Source: UMGS1502 sp045545435
GTDB lineage: Bacteria > Actinomycetota > Coriobacteriia > Coriobacteriales > Eggerthellaceae
Assembly (NCBI GenBank): GCA_045545435.1
Contig: JAZQAV010000069.1
Coordinates: 1-20,638, forward strand
DNA: 20,638 nucleotides
Direction: 5' to 3'
In this document: positions 6,011 to 13,918 of the stretch, one piece after another
Position numbering within the stretch: position 1 is the stretch's first letter
Layout: every line of letters starts with the position of its first letter
Translations under genes and position numbers: made by a program
Notes under the pieces: generated by a model
Databases searched by the model: none
The model's input: only the letters and a program-made list of their open reading frames with translations
What the model was told of the DNA's origin: nothing

Positions 6011-6940
6011 TTATCCCTTTGCCTCAGACGCCATCTGTTCTATTCGGCGAACGCGATGGTATACAGCCGATTTCGAAAGCGGCGGAGAAGCATGCTCGCC
6101 CAACTCTTTCAAGGTAGCATCAGGATAGGCCACGCGCAACCTGATAATCTCTTGCAGAGCAGGTGGCAGGTTTTCCATACCGTACGCTTCAAGCACGGTG
6201 CGCATGGCGTACAGCTGATCGACCGAAGCATTTGCAGCTTTCATTTGGTTTGCGATTTCGGCATTGGTCATGCGATTGACGTCGTTTCTCACGCTTTTGA
6301 CAACACGTTCGTTCTCCATCGCAAGAGCCGCCTGATGTGCCCCCGAGTACGCCAAAAACTCGTTGATCGCTTCACCGCTTTTCAGGTACACCATAAACGA
6401 ATTGCGCCGTTGCTGTATGCGGGCGTTGATGCCCTTCGCGGCCATAAGCTCAACCAGATCGTCGGCAAGCTGGCGCGATTCGACCGTAATCTCAAAATGA
6501 AAGTCGCCACGGGGGTTCGAGATGAACCCGCTGCCCAAAAACGCTCCGCGCAAATACGCCGCAGCGCAGCATTGCTTGTTCACCAACGAGGGCTTAATCC
6601 CCAGCTCAAGGCCGTCTTCTCCCAACACGCCCAAGTCTTGCAGCGCCTCGCTCAAATGCGGTTGCGAAACAACGTTGATAAGGTAATTGGGCGTTTTGTG
6701 CAAAACGCTGCGCCGCACCGTGAGCTCGGTTTTCAGATGGTACAGCTCATGGATGTTCTTTATGACCAACCGGGCAACCGACGAGGTATCGGTTGCTATC
6801 TCCAAGCGATACCGGTCTTTTCCGCCAAAAAACAGCGTGCCCTCGATGCGCACCAAGGCCGCCAAAACGGCGCGGTCGCAATGCGAGCATACCGGTTCGA
6901 CGCGCGAGAGCTCCTCTTTTACTTCTGATGTGAACGACAC
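6011..6940 (-). CDS. whiA: DNA-binding protein WhiA
   Basis: WhiA is a DNA-binding protein with a degenerate LAGLIDADG homing-endonuclease fold and a C-terminal helix-turn-helix. In Streptomyces it works with WhiB to switch on sporulation septation; in other Gram-positives it affects cell division and chromosome segregation. Here an N-terminal VSFTSEVKEELSRV, a middle YLRGAFLGSGFISNP (LAGLIDADG-like), and a C-terminal TLKELGEHASPPLSKSAVYHR helix-turn-helix are visible. I chose the GTG at 6938-6940 (309 residues). It fits the family N-terminus and has GGAGG ten bases upstream inside yvcK. An in-frame ATG 51 bases upstream would add residues absent from the family. It overlaps the yvcK end by 22 bases, so translation is probably coupled. 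Confidence 0.96.
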   Translation of the reverse strand: MSFTSEVKEELSRVEPVCSHCDRAVLAALVRIEGTLFFGGKDRYRLEIATDTSSVARLVIKNIHELYHLKTELTVRRSVLHKTPNYLINVVSQPHLSEALQDLGVLGEDGLELGIKPSLVNKQCCAAAYLRGAFLGSGFISNPRGDFHFEITVESRQLADDLVELMAAKGINARIQQRRNSFMVYLKSGEAINEFLAYSGAHQAALAMENERVVKSVRNDVNRMTNAEIANQMKAANASVDQLYAMRTVLEAYGMENLPPALQEIIRLRVAYPDATLKELGEHASPPLSKSAVYHRVRRIEQMASEAKG

Positions 6941-8004
6941 AGCTTCAGAACCTCCACGAACGCCTGTTGAAGCTTTTGCGGATCGTGCCACGTGGGATGC
7001 ATGTTGTCCACCAAATCGCGCTCCAAAACCTGACAGTGCTGCGACTGGATGTAGGCAACATCTTCGGGAGAAATGAGCACCGGCCGTATGCGCAACCCAT
7101 CGTCACGCGTACCGTAGCTGCCCGATGCATGCTTCCCCCGCGCGGGAGGCTGGGGGTTGTGCACGAGCATAAAATCGACCAGCCCGCGCAAACCGTGCTC
7201 CTCGAGCGCCTCCATATGATCGCGCGCGTTCATGCCCAGCGTTTCGCCTTGCATATCGGCAAGCGAGCATACGAACAACGTGGTCCCTTGGTTTTGGCGA
7301 ATGGCATCCACCACCCCTGGCACCAGCAAGTTCGGAACAATGGAGGTGTACAGCGATCCCGGGCCCAACACGATAAGGTCCGCCTGTTTCAGAGCCGCCA
7401 ATGCGGGCTCGTAGGCGATGATGGGCTTATCTGAGCGCAAGCTCACATGCTTGAGCGCGACGCGGGAATGACAAGCTACCGCCTGTCCTTCCAGCTCGTT
7501 TCCGTCACGCGTTTGCGCAACGAGCGTCACGCGGTTGAGCGTAGAGGGATACACATGCCCCCGCGCATCAAGCAAGCGCTCGCAGATGCGTATGGCCTCT
7601 GGGAAACTCCCGCTGGTCATTTCAAGGCTCGAGAGCATGAGATTGCCCAGCGTATGGTTTTCCGCAAACGAGAAGCGCAGTTTGAACGCCTCGGTAAACG
7701 GATCATGCTGGTTCGCGGCCATAGCGGTGATGCATTTTCGCACGTCACCGGGCGCCGTTGCTCCCGCCTCATCGCGCAAAATGCCCGTGGAGCCTCCGTC
7801 GTCTGCCATGGCAACGACGGCATCGGTTTGCACGCCCATGGAAAGCAGCGTGCGAATGGACACGGGCGCACCCGTGCCGCCGCCAATTACGACAGCCTTG
7901 AGCTGCCCGTCAACAACCTCATCGATGCTTATATCGTCCAAACGATCGAAGGCACCGGTTGCGGAAGGGTCGTGCGTGAAAGCGTTGTTTTCGTTGTTCG
8001 GCAT
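6919..8004 (-). CDS. yvcK: YvcK/CofD-like gluconeogenesis factor (UDP-GlcNAc-binding family)
   Basis: Belongs to the CofD/YvcK family. In Bacillus, YvcK is needed for growth and normal shape on gluconeogenic carbon sources and binds UDP-N-acetylglucosamine, linking metabolism to wall synthesis. The nucleotide-binding start VVIGGGTGAPV (residues 38-48), MADDGGSTGILR (67-77), PGDVRKC, ENHTLGNLML and VLGPGSLYTSIVPNLL are visible. At 361 residues it is slightly long, owing to an acidic N-terminal tail of about 34 residues before the Rossmann strand. ATG at 8002-8004 has a modest AAGG six bases upstream. It lies 11 bases after rapZ and overlaps whiA, the classic rapZ-yvcK-whiA cluster. Confidence 0.95.
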   Translation of the reverse strand: MPNNENNAFTHDPSATGAFDRLDDISIDEVVDGQLKAVVIGGGTGAPVSIRTLLSMGVQTDAVVAMADDGGSTGILRDEAGATAPGDVRKCITAMAANQHDPFTEAFKLRFSFAENHTLGNLMLSSLEMTSGSFPEAIRICERLLDARGHVYPSTLNRVTLVAQTRDGNELEGQAVACHSRVALKHVSLRSDKPIIAYEPALAALKQADLIVLGPGSLYTSIVPNLLVPGVVDAIRQNQGTTLFVCSLADMQGETLGMNARDHMEALEEHGLRGLVDFMLVHNPQPPARGKHASGSYGTRDDGLRIRPVLISPEDVAYIQSQHCQVLERDLVDNMHPTWHDPQKLQQAFVEVLKLCRSHQK

Positions 8005-8015
8005 TCTCGACCTTG

Positions 8016-8981
8016 CTATTCTTCCTGTTCACGCGATGCCTCGACGGCATCTTTGGCCACCACAAGCGTTCCGTCCGAGCGTTCGGCAAGAGCCAAATCG
8101 CGATGCGAAATGCTGACACGATATCCCTTTTGACGCAGGTAATTACCCGTTTCCTCCGCCAATACCACACTGCGGTGCTGACCGCCCGTGCACCCAACGG
8201 CGATGGCAAGTTGCTGCTTGCCCTCCTCAACGTAGCCGGGCATCACGCAGTCGAGCAGCGATTCCCACGCGCGCAAAAAATCCTTCGTCTCATCGCGGTA
8301 CATCACGAAATCGCGCACCTCGGCGTCGAATCCTGTTTTGTAGCGCAGAATAGGATCGTAGTAGGGATTGGGCAGGTAGCGGACGTCCATAACCAAATCG
8401 GCATCTTCGGGCAAGCCGTATTTGAAGCCGAACGAGTACACGCTTACCGCAAGTCCCGCGCGCCGCTCCCCTGTCGCAAACTCTTTGAACAGCAGACTGC
8501 GCAATTCGCTGGGAGACAAATCGGTGGTATCGATTACCAAATTGGCATGCGAACGAATGTCGCGCAGCAGATCGCGCTCGCGCGCAATTCCATGCGAAAC
8601 GCTCACACCGTCTGCGCAGAGCGGGTGGCGCCTGCGCGATGATTTGTAACGCGCGATCAGTTTTTCGTCCTGCGCATCCAAAAATACGATACTGTAGGGA
8701 ACGCCCGCATCGGTCAGTTTGATCATCTCGTCGTTGAGACTGGTGAAAAACCCGCTGGTGCGCGCATCGCACACGACGCAAATACGCCTGCTTTCGTCCT
8801 TTTGGCCGGGCACATCGGTCATGGCCAGCAAGTTGCTGATAAGCGCTGGCGGCAGGTTGTCAACGCAAAAATAGCCGATGTCCTCAAATACGTGCAACGC
8901 CTCGGTGCGGCCGGCACCGGACATACCGCTGATGATAACCAGTTCAGGTAAATTTGTTATGTCAATTTCTGCTTCTGACAT
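8016..8981 (-). CDS. rapZ: RapZ/YvcJ-type nucleotide-binding adaptor protein
   Basis: P-loop protein. In E. coli RapZ binds small RNAs and directs RNase E to control GlmS and hence amino-sugar synthesis; in Bacillus the homologue YvcJ has NTPase activity and affects competence. Walker A is GMSGAGRT (residues 19-26), with Arg in the usual Lys place as in other actinobacterial members. CVVCDARTSGF follows the Walker-B-like strand. The C-terminal phosphate/RNA-binding motif GCTGGQHRSV starts near residue 263. I chose the ATG at 8979-8981 (321 residues) because AAGGGG lies eight bases upstream; a GTG nine bases earlier would sit on top of that site. It begins 12 bases after uvrC, and that spacer is itself a GGGG/CCCC inverted repeat. 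Confidence 0.95.
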   Translation of the reverse strand: MSEAEIDITNLPELVIISGMSGAGRTEALHVFEDIGYFCVDNLPPALISNLLAMTDVPGQKDESRRICVVCDARTSGFFTSLNDEMIKLTDAGVPYSIVFLDAQDEKLIARYKSSRRRHPLCADGVSVSHGIARERDLLRDIRSHANLVIDTTDLSPSELRSLLFKEFATGERRAGLAVSVYSFGFKYGLPEDADLVMDVRYLPNPYYDPILRYKTGFDAEVRDFVMYRDETKDFLRAWESLLDCVMPGYVEEGKQQLAIAVGCTGGQHRSVVLAEETGNYLRQKGYRVSISHRDLALAERSDGTLVVAKDAVEASREQEE

Positions 8982-8993
8982 GGGGCTCACCCC
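8982..8993 (-). promoter_or_regulatory. Self-complementary ribosome site of rapZ
   Basis: The whole 12-base spacer between the uvrC stop and the rapZ ATG is GGGG-TGAG-CCCC on the minus strand. The GGGG belongs to the AAGGGG ribosome site, so a four-pair hairpin could hide it unless ribosomes finishing uvrC melt it. This would couple rapZ translation to uvrC. The stem is short and the role is inference. Confidence 0.3.
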
Positions 8994-11153
8994 TTATTCC
9001 AAGTTGGCGTTATCGCTTTTCCCATTATACTGCATCAAAACTCGGTAGCATTCCTCTGCCACCTCGTTGGGAAGCACATGGGCGTCCTTGATATCCTGAA
9101 GCGATGCCTCGCGCAGGTTTTTGAACGATTTGAAGTGCTTCAACAGGGCTTTCTTTCTAACAGGGCCCATGCCCGCAACGTCATCGAGAATGCTTGCGGT
9201 CATACCTTTGCCCCGCAACTTGCGGTGGAACGTGATGGCGAAACGGTGGGCTTCGTCACGAACTTGCTTAACTAAGTACAGTGCCGCAGAGCCTCCCGGA
9301 AGCACCACGGGGCCCTCATCTTGCCAGGGCACGAACAACTCTTCGTCTCGTTTGGCCAAACCCGCGATGGCAATGTCATCGATTCCAAGCTCTTCGAACA
9401 TTTCCAGCGCGGCGCTCAACTGCGGTTTGCCGCCGTCAAGAATAATAAGATCGGGCTTTTTGCCGAATCGTTCATCGGCCATGCGCTCGGGACTGTAGCG
9501 GCGCCCCATCACTTCCTGCATGCTCAAAAAGTCGTTGGCCTCGTCAAGCGGCGTCTTAATCTTGAAGCGGCGGTATTGGTTTTTATCGGGCCTGCCATTG
9601 GTGAACACAACCATGGAGGCAACGGTGTAGCTGCCATGGTTGGTTGAAATATCGAAGCACTCTATGCGCAACGGGGGGTTATCGAGTGCAAGCGCGCTTT
9701 CCAACTGCAGAAGCGCATCGTTTATGCGCTTATCGTCGTAATTGGTTCGAACCTTGTAGCGCAAAAGCGAATGCTGGGCATTCTTTTCGGCAAGCGCCAC
9801 CAACTCGGCTTTCTCGCCTTTTTGCGGAGTGGAAAAGCGCACCTTGGCACCGTGAGCGCTATCCAGCTTTTCGGTGAGCCAAGCCGCCATCACTTCGGCG
9901 TCCTCGGGCATCGTGCGCACTATTACCTCATGGGGAATGGATGTGGTTGCGTCGTAGTAGCGCAGCAAGAACATATGCAGCAAATCGTCATCGGGGATAT
10001 CGCTGCCGCGGTTGAGGATGAACTCGTTGGAATTGATCACGCGCCCCTCACGAACCATCAGCACGTGAGCAGCCGATACCGTCTCTTCTCGGAACAAACC
10101 AATTACGTCTGCATCAAGGTTGCGCGATGAAACCGCGTTTTGGCGATCGTTCAGCGAGTTGATGGTGTCAATGCGATCTTTTATGCGCACCGCGCGCTCG
10201 AAATCAAGTTCCGCTGCCGCATCTTGCATCTCGGCCGTCAGCTCATCGATGAACTCGCTGTGCTTGCCTTCCAAAAAGCGCTCGACCCTTTTGACGTTTT
10301 TTCCGTACTCTTCCGGCGTTATTTGCGCGCAACACGCCCCTGGCCCCAATCCCACATGGCAGTCGAAGCACGGACGTCTTACGGTTCCGTCTGCAGCCAA
10401 AAACGGGGCCGGATCGCCTTTGTCGAGCTTGCGCTTCAGCTCGCGCCAATCGGCGCATGACGCTGCGCACAAAGGCACGACGCGCCTTGCGATGTCCACC
10501 ATGGCGCGTGCTGCTCTGCTGTCGGTATAGGGTCCGAAATACTTGGTATCGCTTCTATGCTTCTCGCGCGTGTATTTGATGGCGGGAAACACATCGCCTT
10601 TGGTGAGCGCGATGAACGGATACGACTTGTCATCCTTGAAATCGGCGTTGAAATACGGTGCGTATTGGTTGATGAGGTTCTTTTCCAGAACCAGCGACTC
10701 GTGCTCGTTGCTCACCACCAGGTACTCGAACGAATCAATTTGGTCAACCAACAGCGGAATTTTTGCACGATCGTCTTGGAAGTTGACGTATTGGCGCATG
10801 CGCGAGCGCAGCTGCTTCGCCTTGCCCACGTAAATAACCTCACCCGCTGCGTTCTTCCAAAGATAGCAGCCGGGCAGCTGTGGCACGCTATCGAGCTCGC
10901 GCTTGATGCGCGCAATGGTTTCCTCGTGACGAGCGGACGATTGCTGCGCGCTCTCAACCGACGCATAGTGCGACGAGGCCCACAGCTCATCTATCTCATC
11001 CTGGCTTGCAGCGAAGCCGGGAGCAATCCGTTGCGCGTCGTTGTCGTTTGCGCGCGCGCCCGACGAAAGCTCTTGCGATTCGCCTAACTCAAGAGCGCCG
11101 TCGTCTGCCCCATCGTCAGCATACTGCTCACCAAAACGGTCTTTTCCGATCAT
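8994..11153 (-). CDS. uvrC: Excinuclease ABC subunit C (UvrC)
   Basis: Nuclease of nucleotide excision repair that cuts both sides of a lesion after UvrA/UvrB loading. In order: an acidic extension of about 75-80 residues; a GIY-YIG domain from about residue 90 (LPGCYLWKN, VIYVGKAKQLRSR) for the 3' cut; a Cys-rich segment (CAASC, RPCFDCH, ACC) in the region reported to hold an Fe-S cluster in E. coli UvrC; a UVR UvrB-binding helix pair (ELDFERAVRIKDRID); an RNase H-like domain (RIECFDISTNHG, LIILDGGKPQL) for the 5' cut; and C-terminal helix-hairpin-helix (DDVAGMGPVRKKALLKHF). I chose ATG 11151-11153 (719 residues), whose ATGA overlaps the stop of the upstream membrane-protein gene. The frame is open to another ATG at 11195 with a ribosome site too close. 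The extension is long for UvrC, and the true start is uncertain. Confidence 0.96.
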   Translation of the reverse strand: MIGKDRFGEQYADDGADDGALELGESQELSSGARANDNDAQRIAPGFAASQDEIDELWASSHYASVESAQQSSARHEETIARIKRELDSVPQLPGCYLWKNAAGEVIYVGKAKQLRSRMRQYVNFQDDRAKIPLLVDQIDSFEYLVVSNEHESLVLEKNLINQYAPYFNADFKDDKSYPFIALTKGDVFPAIKYTREKHRSDTKYFGPYTDSRAARAMVDIARRVVPLCAASCADWRELKRKLDKGDPAPFLAADGTVRRPCFDCHVGLGPGACCAQITPEEYGKNVKRVERFLEGKHSEFIDELTAEMQDAAAELDFERAVRIKDRIDTINSLNDRQNAVSSRNLDADVIGLFREETVSAAHVLMVREGRVINSNEFILNRGSDIPDDDLLHMFLLRYYDATTSIPHEVIVRTMPEDAEVMAAWLTEKLDSAHGAKVRFSTPQKGEKAELVALAEKNAQHSLLRYKVRTNYDDKRINDALLQLESALALDNPPLRIECFDISTNHGSYTVASMVVFTNGRPDKNQYRRFKIKTPLDEANDFLSMQEVMGRRYSPERMADERFGKKPDLIILDGGKPQLSAALEMFEELGIDDIAIAGLAKRDEELFVPWQDEGPVVLPGGSAALYLVKQVRDEAHRFAITFHRKLRGKGMTASILDDVAGMGPVRKKALLKHFKSFKNLREASLQDIKDAHVLPNEVAEECYRVLMQYNGKSDNANLE

Positions 11154-12619
11154 GATGACACCAACGTTCCCCGTGCGCCTTCCACCACGACGCATTCTCC
11201 CTTATGAAGGATTACGGTTTCATTGCCTTCGAAGTAACGATAATCAATTTGTGCGTCCTGCGTTCGATGGAACGTGGCGCACACTTCAACGGTGCCCCGT
11301 GTGGTTTCGCGCGTTATGGCTTCAAAACGATAGGTTCCCGCAGGAATATCGGTGCCCACGCGATATGCGCCCGGTTCCAAAGCGCTCGCATCCACGTCGC
11401 GAACGTAGTTTTCAATCGGATAGGCCACAAAGCCGTCGAGCTCCAAGCGCTCCCCGTCTTTTGTTTCGATTATGGTGGGCGCATCCGAAAAGCCATTGAA
11501 CAGTATCTTGTTATCGCCTGAAGCATTCCGAGAAACTACCTCATAGTAGCAATAATCGCTCTTCGCCGGCTCCAATACGTATACTCCCGCAGGTATGGTT
11601 GATCCAACTTCCAGGTACTCGTTTTGCGTTCGCACGATTTTCGATTGATCCGTGCACCAACGCGGCTTGTAGGTCGCGGCTGCGGTTTCGCGCGCGCTTT
11701 CAAGCTCCGAACGCTGGCCCGCTGAAGAAAACGCGCCGTTAAGAGTCTCATACTTGTTGGCCACTACCGAGCCACTGCGCGCGTTGCTTCTATCGGCCGT
11801 CACCATAAACACTGCAGCGCAGGCAACGATCATTGCCGCTATAACAATTACAACCGCCACCACTTTACCGACTGAGATTTGATTTACCGGCGAGCTTACG
11901 GCTGCCGAACCCGTGCGACGCGCTGCCGTGGTCGAAACACGCGATGAAGCAGGTCGCGCAGGATTTGCCCCAGGACCGGAAAAACTTCCCCGAAACGGCG
12001 CCCCCGCCCCGTTGCGCAACTCGTTTTCTATGTTGACCCTGCGCACGATCGCAAGCACCAATAGCGGAATGCCGATGAACCAAAGGCCGAGCAGCGTGCA
12101 CACCAGGCCTACGTACAACAACCAGTTCCATTTGGGCTTTGAGGGCGATTGCACCGCTCCCCTCTGCCCTGTTTGCGCATTCGCGGAACGCGCATCGCGG
12201 GAAGCACGCACCGTATGGGGCGCGTCGCTGGGGCGTGACGAATGAGGAGCTGACGTTTGAACCCGCTGCTGGGTTGATCGCGCTGCGGTTGGCGATGGCG
12301 AGGCAACGGCCTGGCGCGAAGACGCAGCGCTTTTATTGGCACCTGCGCTGGTGCGCCCTTCGCTTGCCACCGGTGAAGCCCCCGAAGGCACCTGGGGTTG
12401 GTTTCCAGATGTTGCGTTTTCGCTTGCCGAAGGAGCCGAAACGCGTGCGAAAGGTGACGGCAGATCCACGTCCTTCATGCTTTCGGGCATCTTGAAGATA
12501 TCGTCGAACCCCTGCTCGCGAAACGCTTCTTCAACTTGCCGTTGAGCAACGTTGAAAAGATCGAAACTTTGGCTGTCGTAGAGAGAGCGCTGGTCTGGCA
12601 TACCTGCACCTGCTGCCAT
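11150..12619 (-). CDS. Uncharacterised two-helix membrane protein with tandem IPAG(V/T)Y repeats
   Basis: I do not recognise a named family. The 489-residue protein has a short N-terminal region (MPDQRSLYDSQSFDLF to about residue 50), then a disordered Ser/Ala/Pro/Gln-rich stretch (60-160). Membrane helix one spans about 165-193 (WNWLLYVGLVCTLLGLWFIG). A basic 55-residue loop and helix two (about 250-273) follow. The C-terminal part holds two repeats: residues 338-400, with VGSTIPAGVYVLEP, and 420-482, with VGTDIPAGTYRFEA. Each runs into a beta-rich segment, suggesting paired sandwich domains. The side of the membrane is unclear because both flanks are basic. Start ATG at 12617-12619 has GGAAGG about six bases upstream. 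Its stop overlaps the uvrC start (ATGA), so the two are coupled. Function unknown; an envelope-anchored binding or sensing role is only a guess. Confidence 0.88.
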   Translation of the reverse strand: MAAGAGMPDQRSLYDSQSFDLFNVAQRQVEEAFREQGFDDIFKMPESMKDVDLPSPFARVSAPSASENATSGNQPQVPSGASPVASEGRTSAGANKSAASSRQAVASPSPTAARSTQQRVQTSAPHSSRPSDAPHTVRASRDARSANAQTGQRGAVQSPSKPKWNWLLYVGLVCTLLGLWFIGIPLLVLAIVRRVNIENELRNGAGAPFRGSFSGPGANPARPASSRVSTTAARRTGSAAVSSPVNQISVGKVVAVVIVIAAMIVACAAVFMVTADRSNARSGSVVANKYETLNGAFSSAGQRSELESARETAAATYKPRWCTDQSKIVRTQNEYLEVGSTIPAGVYVLEPAKSDYCYYEVVSRNASGDNKILFNGFSDAPTIIETKDGERLELDGFVAYPIENYVRDVDASALEPGAYRVGTDIPAGTYRFEAITRETTRGTVEVCATFHRTQDAQIDYRYFEGNETVILHKGECVVVEGARGTLVSS

Positions 12620-12648
12620 AAATAACCTTCCGTAAATCCTGTCAGTTC

Positions 12649-12679
12649 AGTATATCCGATTAACGACAAGCGTTCACAA
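12649..12679 (-). promoter_or_regulatory. Probable promoter of the membrane protein-uvrC-rapZ-yvcK-whiA operon
   Basis: On the minus strand TATACT (12649-12654, five of six) lies 29 bases before the ATG. A -35-like TTGTGA (12674-12679) is 19 bases upstream, slightly long; a GTGAAC at 17 is the alternative. It overlaps the -35 of the divergent sbcD promoter. Confidence 0.45.
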
Positions 12680-12700
12680 CCCCCGATTGTTTCCTATAAT
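12673..12700 (+). promoter_or_regulatory. Promoter of sbcDC
   Basis: TTCACA (12673-12678, five of six) and a perfect TATAAT (12695-12700) are separated by 16 bases. The start would be about 20 bases upstream of the sbcD ATG, whose ribosome site GGAG is at 12719-12722. This is the strongest protein-gene promoter in the window. Confidence 0.75.
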
Positions 12701-12727
12701 CATCACCACGAAGAAACGGAGCCATTC

Positions 12728-13918
12728 ATGAAATTCCTTCATTTGGGCGATCTTCACATCGGAAAAGTCGTCAACGGATTCAACCTGATAGCCGACCAAC
12801 GGCATGCTTTGAACGAGTTGCTGAAAAGGGCAATCCGGGAAAACGTCGACGCCATCGTCATCTCTGGAGATGTGTACGACAAGCGCAATCCGTCGGTTGA
12901 GGCGATTGAGCTGGTTGGCAACTTTCTCACCAGCATGGCCGAAGCGAACATCGCCAGCTTGATAATTCCCGGCAACCACGACAATGCCCAATACATCGCG
13001 TTTGGGGCACGCATATTCGCGAAAAGTCGCATCTATTTGGCCGAACGCTACAACGGAACCCCTCAAAGCGTCACGCTCTCGGATGAGTTTGGGCCCGTCA
13101 CGTTTTGGCTGGTACCCTTTATGCGCCCCGCTGAAGTGCGCCATGCCCACCCTAATGCCGATATCGGCACCGACTACACTGCCGCTTTGCGCACCGTCAT
13201 CGAGGCCGCTTCCCCCAATTTCAACGAACGCAACGTCATGCTGGCGCACCAGTTCGTCTCATTCAATACGTATCGCCCCCAGCTGAGCGATTCTGAGGTG
13301 AACCTGGGAGGCCTCGATGAAGTTGATGGCAGCGTTTTCGATGGCTTCGATTACGTGGCCTTGGGGCACATCCACAAATCACAGGCCGTCGGGCGCAACA
13401 CCATGCGCTATGCCGGATCGCTGTTGAAGTACTCGTTCTCCGAAGCGCTTTACACCAAAGAGTTTCCGCTTGTCACCCTTAAAGAAAAGGGCATTGTTGA
13501 GCTGGATAGCATCACCTTCGAACCCCTTCACGACCTGCGCGAGATAGCGGGGCCCTTTGAAGAGCTCATCTCCCCCGAAATCGTTCAGCGCGAACGTGCT
13601 GATGACTATCTCCACATTACGCTAACCGACCCACATCCCATATTGGACGCGCTGCAAAAGATCCGTGCGGTTTACCCCAACGTGATGACGCTCGACTATG
13701 AAAGCGATATCAAACGGGCGCGCACATCAAGCGTGCAGCCTACCGCTGCGGTGGCTTTTACCTCCGCCCTTGAACTGTTTGAAACGTTCTTCGAGCAGCA
13801 AACCGGCGAGAAGCTTACCGATAACCAGCACCGATGGGCGCAAGACGCACTTGAGCGCATGATTGAGCAAAATGCCCAAGGGTTGTTTAACCAACAGCAA
13901 GAAGGTGATGACAAATGA
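12728..13918 (+). CDS. sbcD: Exonuclease subunit SbcD (Mre11-type)
   Basis: Metallophosphoesterase subunit of the SbcCD complex, which cleaves DNA hairpins and protein-blocked double-strand ends. The five phosphoesterase motifs are visible: GDLHIGK (Asp8, His10), SGDVYD (Asp48), PGNHD (Asn83, His84, Asp85), the histidine in MLAHQF, and GHIHKSQ. The 396-residue length fits the family, and the C-terminal part (from about residue 280) would be the capping and SbcC-binding region. Start ATG at 12728-12730 has GGAG six bases upstream. It is the first gene of a two-gene operon with its own promoter, overlaps sbcC by four bases (ATGA), and is transcribed away from the uvrC operon. Confidence 0.97.
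   Translation: MKFLHLGDLHIGKVVNGFNLIADQRHALNELLKRAIRENVDAIVISGDVYDKRNPSVEAIELVGNFLTSMAEANIASLIIPGNHDNAQYIAFGARIFAKSRIYLAERYNGTPQSVTLSDEFGPVTFWLVPFMRPAEVRHAHPNADIGTDYTAALRTVIEAASPNFNERNVMLAHQFVSFNTYRPQLSDSEVNLGGLDEVDGSVFDGFDYVALGHIHKSQAVGRNTMRYAGSLLKYSFSEALYTKEFPLVTLKEKGIVELDSITFEPLHDLREIAGPFEELISPEIVQRERADDYLHITLTDPHPILDALQKIRAVYPNVMTLDYESDIKRARTSSVQPTAAVAFTSALELFETFFEQQTGEKLTDNQHRWAQDALERMIEQNAQGLFNQQQEGDDK

Noticed and set aside
5330..6928. A 532-residue plus-strand open frame antisense to gap and whiA
   Set aside because: It runs opposite two highly conserved genes and their spacer, shows no family motif, and is explained by the GC-rich third-position bias of the real genes.
11154..11195. 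Earlier ATG for uvrC at 11195
   Set aside because: AAGGGAG is only one or two bases from this ATG and the start would overlap the upstream gene by 46 bases; the ATGA overlap at 11153 is the more usual coupling layout, though not proven.
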